A model generated the notes under the pieces. The model was not told the DNA's origin. It saw only the letters and a program-made list of their open reading frames with translations, and did not search any database. Shown here one piece after another: positions 1 to 5,090 of a stretch of 5,090 nt of DNA. Both the position numbers and the translations under genes were made by a program. Each line of letters begins with the position of its first letter. Position 1 is the stretch's first letter. Source of the stretch: an uncultured Flavobacteriaceae bacterium (GTDB lineage Bacteria > Bacteroidota > Bacteroidia > Flavobacteriales > Flavobacteriaceae); contig CALJFV010000092.1 in the NCBI GenBank assembly GCA_938074515.1, positions 1 through 5,090 of the forward strand, given 5' to 3'.

Positions 1-524
1 ACCGTGGTCATCAGACCTTCGACTAGTCCAAATTCATCGTCGATGACTTTGGCCAGAGGCGCCAAACAGTTTGTGGTACATGAAGCGTTCGACACAATCA
101 TATCGGTGGCTTTGACATCTTGGTGATTTACCCCCATAACAAACATCGGCGCATCAGCAGATGGTGCAGAGATCACGACTTTACGTGCCCCCGCTTTCAG
201 GTGACCGCTGGCTTTGTCCAAAGTGGTAAAAATACCCGTACAATCCATAACGATTTCAGCACCTACAGCATCCCACTTCAAATCCTCAGGATTGCGCTCT
301 GCAGTGATGCGGATGGTTTTTCCGTTCACCACAAGATTTCCGTCCTCGACGGCTACCGTGCCATTGAATTTTCCGTGGACCGAGTCGTATTTAAGCAAAT
401 ACGCCAGGTGATCCACATCAAGTAGGTCATTGATTCCTACTACTTCTACATTTTCGTTGGCTGCCGCAATTCTAAAGGCGATTCTACCAATTCGGCCGAA
501 ACCGTTAATACCAATTTTTGTCAT
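1..524 (-). CDS. gapA: Type I glyceraldehyde-3-phosphate dehydrogenase, N-terminal 174 residues (3' end outside window)
   Basis: This glycolytic enzyme oxidises glyceraldehyde 3-phosphate to 1,3-bisphosphoglycerate with NAD and phosphate in the cytoplasm. The frame, read from the sequence, begins [14 protein letters not shown], the Rossmann-fold dinucleotide-binding loop. The active-site motif SNASCTTNC spans residues 145-153, placing the nucleophile at Cys149, the classical position. Asp33, in the segment IND that ends the second beta strand, is the residue that binds the adenosine ribose and favours NAD over NADP. The family is about 330-340 residues long, so roughly half is present and the gene runs off the low-coordinate edge with no internal stop. 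The start is the ATG at 524-522. It lies 15 bp after the pfkA stop with no Shine-Dalgarno sequence, so it is probably the second gene of a pfkA-gapA operon. The symbol is by family; the organism may carry a second paralogue elsewhere. Confidence 0.96.
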   Translation of the reverse strand, partial: MTKIGINGFGRIGRIAFRIAAANENVEVVGINDLLDVDHLAYLLKYDSVHGKFNGTVAVEDGNLVVNGKTIRITAERNPEDLKWDAVGAEIVMDCTGIFTTLDKASGHLKAGARKVVISAPSADAPMFVMGVNHQDVKATDMIVSNASCTTNCLAPLAKVIDDEFGLVEGLMTT

Positions 525-539
525 AGTCAATTTTTGAAA

Positions 540-1514
540 TTATACAGACGTAATGTCTGCTACTCGAATTAAATCTAAATCTATCTCATTGTCCCCTTTG
601 ATCGCTTCTTCAAAAGGCACACTTACTACTTTGTTGTTGGCCACACCAATCATGACCCCACGCGCACCGCTGAGCAAAGCATCAACAGCACCCACCCCAA
701 GACGACTCGCCAATACACGGTCATAACAACTCGGGGAGCCCCCGCGCTGAATGTGACCCAGAACAGTTACTTTAACCTCATAGTCATCGAGGTTTTCACG
801 CACGTAATCGGCGAGTTCAAAGATGTTTTTACCGCTTTGATCGCCTTCGGCAACCACCACAATACTGCTGGACTTGCCGCTTTTCTTACTGCGCTTTAAC
901 GAATTTATCAAGCGCTCACGCCCTAAGTTTTGTTCGGGAATTAAAATTTCTTCTGCCCCAGCACCGATACCGGCATTAAGGGCGATATCTCCAGCATCAC
1001 GGCCCATCACCTCAATTAAAAACAGTCGGTTATGCGAGTTTGCGGTATCGCGGATTTTATCGATGGCCTCTACCACAGTGTTAAGTGCGGTATCATACCC
1101 AATGGTATAGTCGGTTCCATTAATATCGTTATCAATGGTTCCGGGAAGCCCCACTATCGGCATGTCATATTCAGACATAAACACACTAGCCCCGGTAAAG
1201 GTTCCATCACCACCGATCACCACTAGGGCATCCACCTCGGCTTTTTGGAGCTGCGCGTAAGCCTTTGCACGCCCTTCTGGGGTACGAAATTCTTTAGATC
1301 GGGCGGACTTTAAGATCGTCCCTCCACGATTAATGATGTTCTTAACAGAGCGCGGTCCCATCTCCTTAAAATCGCCTTCGATCAAACCTTGAAGACCGCG
1401 AAAAACACCCACACATTCCAGCTGGTTAAAAGCGCAAGCACGCACCACGGCACGGATCGCTGCATTCATTCCTGGGGCATCTCCCCCGCTGGTTAGGACT
1501 GCTATTTTTTTCAT
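540..1514 (-). CDS. pfkA: ATP-dependent 6-phosphofructokinase
   Basis: It phosphorylates fructose 6-phosphate to fructose 1,6-bisphosphate, the committed step of glycolysis, in the cytoplasm. At 324 residues it matches the short bacterial PfkA (E. coli 320). Visible motifs are the nucleotide loop TSGGDAPGMNAAIR (8-21), GGDGT (101-105) with Asp103, the catalytic loop PGTIDNDI (124-131) with Asp128, MGRDAG (170-175), and GHIQRGGSP (253-261) with His254 and Arg257 of the sugar site. Gly104 and Gly125 sit where PPi-dependent enzymes carry Asp and Lys, so ATP should be the donor. The F6P-binding Arg243 of E. coli corresponds to Lys248 here. In the effector site Arg21, Arg25 and Arg155 are kept, but the E. 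coli Asp59 equivalent is Asn59. The ATG start at 1514 gives the canonical N-terminus MKKIAVLTSGG. The gene has its own likely promoter and operator upstream and is followed by gapA after 15 bp. Confidence 0.97.
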   Translation of the reverse strand: MKKIAVLTSGGDAPGMNAAIRAVVRACAFNQLECVGVFRGLQGLIEGDFKEMGPRSVKNIINRGGTILKSARSKEFRTPEGRAKAYAQLQKAEVDALVVIGGDGTFTGASVFMSEYDMPIVGLPGTIDNDINGTDYTIGYDTALNTVVEAIDKIRDTANSHNRLFLIEVMGRDAGDIALNAGIGAGAEEILIPEQNLGRERLINSLKRSKKSGKSSSIVVVAEGDQSGKNIFELADYVRENLDDYEVKVTVLGHIQRGGSPSCYDRVLASRLGVGAVDALLSGARGVMIGVANNKVVSVPFEEAIKGDNEIDLDLIRVADITSV

Positions 1515-1533
1515 GCTTTTGAGTTAAGCCGCG

Positions 1534-1564
1534 CTAAATTAAATGTTTCCATCCACATAACAAA
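1534..1564 (-). promoter_or_regulatory. Predicted Bacteroidota-type promoter of pfkA-gapA
   Basis: On the minus strand a TTTG (1564-1561) is followed after exactly 19 bp by TAATTTAG (1541-1534). The known Bacteroidota consensus is TTTG at -33 and TAnnTTTG at -7, so this fits with one mismatch in the -7 box. The implied transcription start is near 1527-1530, leaving a leader of only about 13-16 nt before the pfkA ATG. The leader ends CTCAAAAGC and has no Shine-Dalgarno sequence, which is normal in this phylum. This is prediction by pattern only; the motifs are short and the region is AT-rich. Confidence 0.5.
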
Positions 1565-1583
1565 CCGATAACCAAACGATAAC
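1555..1583. repeat. Three helically phased CGATAAC-like half-sites, 11-bp period
   Basis: On the plus strand CGATAAC occurs at 1577-1583 and 1566-1572, and ACATAAC (5 of 7 matching) at 1555-1561. The copies start exactly 11 bp apart, close to one DNA helical turn. The first copy is also the left arm of the operator-like palindrome, and the last overlaps the predicted -33 box. The array therefore joins the operator to the promoter on one face of the helix. It could be extra half-sites for the same regulator, or chance in a short AT-rich spacer. Confidence 0.45.
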
Positions 1584-1591
1584 GTTTTCGT
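1576..1591. promoter_or_regulatory. Putative LacI-family operator upstream of pfkA
   Basis: The 16-mer ACGATAACGTTTTCGT is a near-palindrome: 14 of 16 positions are symmetric, with central AACGTT and matching outer ACGA/TCGT arms. Even-length palindromes with a central CG are the hallmark of LacI/PurR/CcpA-family operators. The site lies 12 bp upstream of the predicted -33 box, centred near -55 relative to the inferred start. That position fits activation better than repression. The regulator is not in this window; that it is the maltodextrin-locus LacI-type regulator is inference from gene context. Confidence 0.5.
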
Positions 1592-1623
1592 ATGTCCTTG
1601 TTTCCGGCAGACAAATCAGGAAC

Positions 1624-3408
1624 CTATCGCGCTTGTTCTAATAGGACCACATCTTCAAACTGAGTCAAATACACAGCGCCCTGTGTCACAGGGACTTTCT
1701 GTCCAGTAAAGGCATCCTGCAATAGGGTCCCTTCCGCAAATACCTCACCGGTAACAATAGTCAGGCCTTCATCGGCTGACTTTAAATCTGCATCACTAAG
1801 TACGGCAATCACCACCCGATCATCGACCTTGTGGTCATTCTCCTGGCCTATGAGCTCTCGCGAAAAAGTATAAGGTTCAGAGGCTAACTGCTGGTGCACC
1901 CCTGCCCCGACGGCCATATGACTGGCTCTAAATTGCCCCAAACGCTGCCAGTAACTCAGGATTTTTTGGGTTTCTGCTTTGTTTTCAAGATCGGCCCAAT
2001 TCATAAACGAGCGCAAGGTGGCATCCCCTTGAGTCCCCTCGATAATCAGTGGTCGGGCCAGTTCGTCCCCGTAATAGATCTGCGCTGCCCCTGGCGCTAA
2101 AAGCAAACGACGCGCCGTCTCATAAGGATAAATACGCGCTTTGTCAAAAGGCGAACCATCGTCATGAGAACTCATAAAATTAAGGGTGCCATAACCATCC
2201 ATGGGACCGTTCAGAATGTTGCTGTAGTCGCTATATAATTCCTCTAGACTCATATCTTGAGTGCCTTTAATGTGGAAATTAATCAGGGCGTCAAAGCTGT
2301 TGTTAAAAAAGTTTTCTGTGCGATCGCCAAAGTCATAATCCTTGAGGTGATGAATATCATACGAATACACCTCGCCCACTAGGTAAAAAGGACTCTGGTC
2401 CAGAACAGCCTCAGGATGCTCGCTTTTCCACTGGGCAAACGCCGCGTCGCAAATCACGCGAAATTCTTCCCAAACAGTGACCTCGGTGTGTTTAGCCGTA
2501 TCCACACGAAAACCATCGATTCCATAATCCGTCACATAATCACTGAGCCATTTCATGATATAAAATCGGGGTGCTCTGGGATATCCCGTGCGCTCAAAAA
2601 AGGCATCGAGCTCGGCCATTTCTTGTTCCAAACGGCCCTCCTCTTGCCATTTGGCCACGAGCTGCGGGGGTAAAGCAACTTCCTGGTTACTTTCGGTGAG
2701 CACATCCGGAAGATTCTCTACTAAATTACATGAGGTGGCCCCTGCATAGGAATCATGAGTACAAGTGGGCCCGCGGCGCACCCAATCCTCAGGCCAGATG
2801 CCATCGACCTGGGTTTGAGGTCCGTGGTGGTTCACCACAGCATCGAGCAGTACGCGAATCCCCTTGCGGTGCGCCGCGTCGACTAGAGTCTTAAGCTCAT
2901 CCATAGTCCCGAAATTAGGATCTAAAGCGGTCCAGTCTTTGGCCCAATAGCCGTGGTAGCCGTAGGTATAACCGGTGCCCTCGTCTGTTCCCGCATGTAT
3001 TTGCTCCACCAAAGGAGTCATCCAAAGGGCGTGAACCCCGAGCTCATTAAAGTAACCCTCTTCAATTTTTTGAATAATTCCCGATAAATCTCCGCCTTCA
3101 AAACCCCGCAATACTGCCGTAGGCTCGCTGCGATCATAATTCAAGTCATTAGTGAGGTCTCCGTTATTAAAACGATCCGTGAGCATAAAATAGATGGTCG
3201 CGCCCTCCCAATTAAAATAAGGAGTTTGTGCAGTGGACTCATCTGATGAAGCTTCTTTAACCTTGTTTTGGCATGAGCTCATGAGTACAACGGACATTAA
3301 AACTACTGCGCTCACTAGTGGTTTGATCTGAGCGAAAAACCCGATGGGCGCAAACGCTTTTTGGCCCCAGGCAGTAAGCGCTAATTTGAGTTGAGCAACT
3401 TGCTTCAT
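1624..3408 (-). CDS. GH13 alpha-amylase family lipoprotein (MalS/SusG-like)
   Basis: A glycoside hydrolase expected to cut alpha-1,4 links of starch or maltodextrins in the cell envelope. All GH13 landmarks are present: DAVVNHH (189-195), GFRVDTAKH (299-307) with nucleophile Asp303, VGEVY (344-348) with acid/base Glu346, and SSHDD (413-417) with Asp416 as transition-state stabiliser. The segment LTDRFNNGD (76-84) together with GGD (105-107) resembles the extra calcium site of this family. YHGYW (151-155), a long B-domain insert (about 197-282) and the pair Cys216/Cys227 recall E. coli MalS, though subfamily cannot be fixed by eye. A beta domain C fills about 500-594. The N-terminus has a long basic n-region, a hydrophobic core at 31-43, and a lipobox-like LMSSC with Cys46 as the likely lipidated residue. 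The start is the only usable ATG. The gene lies 57 bp after the GH65 gene and probably shares its transcript. Substrate and product size are not determinable here. Confidence 0.93.
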   Translation of the reverse strand: MKQVAQLKLALTAWGQKAFAPIGFFAQIKPLVSAVVLMSVVLMSSCQNKVKEASSDESTAQTPYFNWEGATIYFMLTDRFNNGDLTNDLNYDRSEPTAVLRGFEGGDLSGIIQKIEEGYFNELGVHALWMTPLVEQIHAGTDEGTGYTYGYHGYWAKDWTALDPNFGTMDELKTLVDAAHRKGIRVLLDAVVNHHGPQTQVDGIWPEDWVRRGPTCTHDSYAGATSCNLVENLPDVLTESNQEVALPPQLVAKWQEEGRLEQEMAELDAFFERTGYPRAPRFYIMKWLSDYVTDYGIDGFRVDTAKHTEVTVWEEFRVICDAAFAQWKSEHPEAVLDQSPFYLVGEVYSYDIHHLKDYDFGDRTENFFNNSFDALINFHIKGTQDMSLEELYSDYSNILNGPMDGYGTLNFMSSHDDGSPFDKARIYPYETARRLLLAPGAAQIYYGDELARPLIIEGTQGDATLRSFMNWADLENKAETQKILSYWQRLGQFRASHMAVGAGVHQQLASEPYTFSRELIGQENDHKVDDRVVIAVLSDADLKSADEGLTIVTGEVFAEGTLLQDAFTGQKVPVTQGAVYLTQFEDVVLLEQAR

Positions 3409-3465
3409 AATTTATTTTTAAGTTCCCTTTATAAACTAAAAAAGGAAGGGTTAAATATTTTTAGA
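3409..3465 (-). other. GH65-amylase intergenic spacer, no recognisable signal
   Basis: This 57-bp, very AT-rich gap has no Shine-Dalgarno sequence before the amylase ATG, no good TTTG/TAnnTTTG promoter and no CG-centred operator. A 5-bp inverted repeat (CCCTT/AAGGG) with a 16-nt loop is too weak to call a terminator. The simplest reading is cotranscription of the two genes, perhaps with the spacer acting as an unstructured translation-initiation region. Confidence 0.4.
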
Positions 3466-5090
3466 TTAAACATTTATGGGTGCTCCAAAGAGCAAAACTC
3501 TGCGCTCTGGCCCCGATTCACGAGTAATCTCGGTTTTCTCTCGGCCTACAGTGACTTTTAAAACGCTTTGGCGAAAATTTATTTTAAAGGCAAAGCCTTG
3601 CCAAGCCTCAGGCAATTTCGGGTCAAAACTCAGGGTGTTTTCTTTGACCCGCATCCCCCCGAAGCCTTCGACTATACTTATCCAAGTCCCAGCCATAGAG
3701 GTGATATGACAGCCTTCGTGTACTTCGTGATTGTAATCGTCTAAATCGAGTCGTGCAGTGCGCAAATAAAAGGCGTAGGCCTGATCCATTTTATCGAGTT
3801 TGGCCGCCAGTATACTGTGTACACAGGGAGAAAGCGAGGACTCATGCACCGTAAGTGGCTCGTAAAAATCAAAGTGACGCGCCAGACTCTCTTGATCGAA
3901 TTGATCTTCAAAAAAGTAAAAACCCTGTAAAACATCGGCCTGCTTGATATAAGGCGAGCGCAATATGCGGTCCCAAGACCAGTGCTGGTTTATCGGGCGC
4001 TCTGCTTTATCCAGCTTATCTACCGGGGTTAAATCTTTGTCCAAAAACCCATCTTGCTGCAGAAAAACCCCTAAATCTTTGTGATAAGGATAAAACATAT
4101 CTGCCGCTATGGCCTGCCAATGGGATAATTCTTCTGCCTTGAGGCCGGTTTTCTGGACAATACGCTTGTAATCTTGGCCAGAGTTTTTCTGGGTGCGCTC
4201 ACTCATTTGGGCGGCGTACTTCAGACACCAAGCGGCAATATAATTGGTATACCAGTTATTGTTGACATTGTTTTCGTATTCATTGGGTCCAGTGACTCCG
4301 AGGATCACATACTGACCTTTCGCAGGGCTAAGACTCGCTCTTTGGGCCCAAAATCGGGCAATGCCGATTAATACCTCGAGTCCCATTTCTGGGATGTAAC
4401 TCAGATCCTGAGTGTAGCGCTCGTAATTAAAAATGGCATAAGCGATGGCCCCGTTGCGGTGAATCTCTTCAAAAGTAATTTCCCACTCATTGTGGCACTC
4501 TTCACCATTCATGGTCACCATAGGATAAAGTGCTGCACCAGAGTGAAACCCGAGCTTAGCGGCATTTTCAATGGCCTTGTCGAGTTGCTTGTAGCGATAA
4601 GTCAGCAGATTTCTGGCCACTTCTTGACTCTTTGTGGCCATATAAAAAGGCAAACAATAAGCCTCAGTATCCCAATAAGTACTGCCCCCGTATTTTTCAC
4701 CAGTAAAGCCTTTCGGTCCTATGTTTAAACGAGCGTCTTGACCGGTATAAGTCTGATTGAGTTGAAAAATGTTAAAACGTATGGCTTGCTGCGCAGGGAC
4801 ATCGCCATCTATGGTTATATCGGCACTCTGCCAGACTTCGGCCCAAGCTTGCTCTTGCTCTAAAAGCAAGGCCTCGAAGCCTTGACTGCACGCCATTTGC
4901 AGATGTGTCTGGGCGGCTATGACGAGTTCAGTTCTTGGGTGGTAAAGATCTACGGTATAGCCGCCAAATTTAGTCAGAGTAAGGCTTTCTCCTGACTTAA
5001 GACGCACAATCCCCGTGCACTCGATGCGCTTATCCCCTTGCTGGGCAGTGGTCATGGATACCGCCTTACCTTCGTGGGTCAAATGTGCCT
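3466..5090 (-). CDS. GH65 disaccharide phosphorylase, probably maltose phosphorylase (5' end outside window)
   Basis: Maltose phosphorylase splits maltose with phosphate to beta-glucose 1-phosphate and glucose in the cytoplasm. About 541 residues are present, against roughly 750-770 for the family, so some 220 N-terminal residues lie beyond 5090. The frame is open to the edge; the TTG at 5082-5080 is an internal Leu codon, not a start. Counting from that Leu, the fragment holds the end of the N-terminal beta domain (to about 85), the (alpha/alpha)6 catalytic barrel (about 95-470) and the C-terminal beta domain (about 475-530). GVTGPNEYE (262-270) carries the likely general acid Glu268, in line with Glu487 of the Lactobacillus brevis enzyme. 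HESSLSP (413-419) and HEGCHITS (455-462) are the likely phosphate site. GEECHNEWEITFEEIHRN (193-210) resembles maltose phosphorylases, and the adjacent amylase supports this. Kojibiose, nigerose or trehalose specificity is not excluded. No signal peptide can be assessed. Confidence 0.93.
   Translation of the reverse strand, partial: AHLTHEGKAVSMTTAQQGDKRIECTGIVRLKSGESLTLTKFGGYTVDLYHPRTELVIAAQTHLQMACSQGFEALLLEQEQAWAEVWQSADITIDGDVPAQQAIRFNIFQLNQTYTGQDARLNIGPKGFTGEKYGGSTYWDTEAYCLPFYMATKSQEVARNLLTYRYKQLDKAIENAAKLGFHSGAALYPMVTMNGEECHNEWEITFEEIHRNGAIAYAIFNYERYTQDLSYIPEMGLEVLIGIARFWAQRASLSPAKGQYVILGVTGPNEYENNVNNNWYTNYIAAWCLKYAAQMSERTQKNSGQDYKRIVQKTGLKAEELSHWQAIAADMFYPYHKDLGVFLQQDGFLDKDLTPVDKLDKAERPINQHWSWDRILRSPYIKQADVLQGFYFFEDQFDQESLARHFDFYEPLTVHESSLSPCVHSILAAKLDKMDQAYAFYLRTARLDLDDYNHEVHEGCHITSMAGTWISIVEGFGGMRVKENTLSFDPKLPEAWQGFAFKINFRQSVLKVTVGREKTEITRESGPERRVLLFGAPINV

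Noticed and set aside
120..1226. Several plus-strand open frames of 64-101 codons opposite gapA and pfkA
   Set aside because: They lie fully antisense to well-conserved enzymes, have no recognisable protein features, and are explained as shadow frames of the real genes.
1595..1620. Possible terminator hairpin after the amylase stop (TTGT/ACAA arms)
   Set aside because: Only 4 bp pair without bulges and no U-tract follows, so read-through into pfkA cannot be excluded.
3425..3450. Inverted repeat CCCTT/AAGGG between GH65 and amylase as a terminator
   Set aside because: The stem is only 5 bp with a 16-nt loop and no following U-run on the minus strand, so it would not form a stable intrinsic terminator.
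1894..4728. Plus-strand open frames and one minus-strand frame (3741-3935) within the amylase and GH65 genes
   Set aside because: All overlap genes with intact catalytic motifs, and their translations look like out-of-frame reading with no domain or start context.
5080..5082. TTG as the start codon of the GH65 gene
   Set aside because: The frame stays open upstream to the window edge, and the family needs about 220 more N-terminal residues including most of the N-terminal beta domain, so this Leu codon is internal.
1624..5090. A new polysaccharide or defence system
   Set aside because: Both large proteins have complete sets of known GH13 and GH65 motifs with no fused or unexplained domain, and the set is a familiar maltodextrin-to-glycolysis arrangement.

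Overview
The window is an ordinary stretch of bacterial chromosome with all four recognisable genes on the minus strand. Read in the direction of transcription (high to low coordinates) they are: a family GH65 disaccharide phosphorylase, most likely maltose phosphorylase (5' part beyond the window edge); a GH13 alpha-amylase-type lipoprotein; 6-phosphofructokinase (pfkA); and type I glyceraldehyde-3-phosphate dehydrogenase (3' part beyond the other edge). The gaps between genes are 57, 109 and 15 bp, and no stretch over 300 bp lacks a gene.

The organism is probably a member of the Bacteroidota, most likely of the flavobacterial kind. This is inferred from three things: the pairing of GH65 phosphorylase with a secreted GH13 lipoprotein, the absence of Shine-Dalgarno sequences before the three visible starts, and a promoter upstream of pfkA that fits the Bacteroidota pattern (TTTG, 19 bp, TAnnTTTG-like) better than a sigma-70 pattern. 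Species cannot be told from the sequence.

The genes make a coherent path. The exported GH13 enzyme would cut starch or maltodextrins in the cell envelope. The cytoplasmic GH65 enzyme would phosphorolyse maltose to beta-glucose 1-phosphate and glucose. PfkA and GAPDH carry the resulting hexose phosphates through upper and middle glycolysis. A beta-phosphoglucomutase, a transporter and a regulator would be expected upstream of 5090, but they are outside the window.

The most interesting non-coding signal is in the 109-bp gap before pfkA. It holds a 16-bp near-palindrome with a central AACGTT, typical of LacI-family operators. Its half-site is repeated at exact 11-bp steps down to the predicted -33 box. 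This suggests that a sugar-responsive LacI-type regulator may control the pfkA-gapA pair directly, possibly as an activator. I saw no sign of a mobile element, CRISPR array, RNA gene or undescribed multi-gene system.
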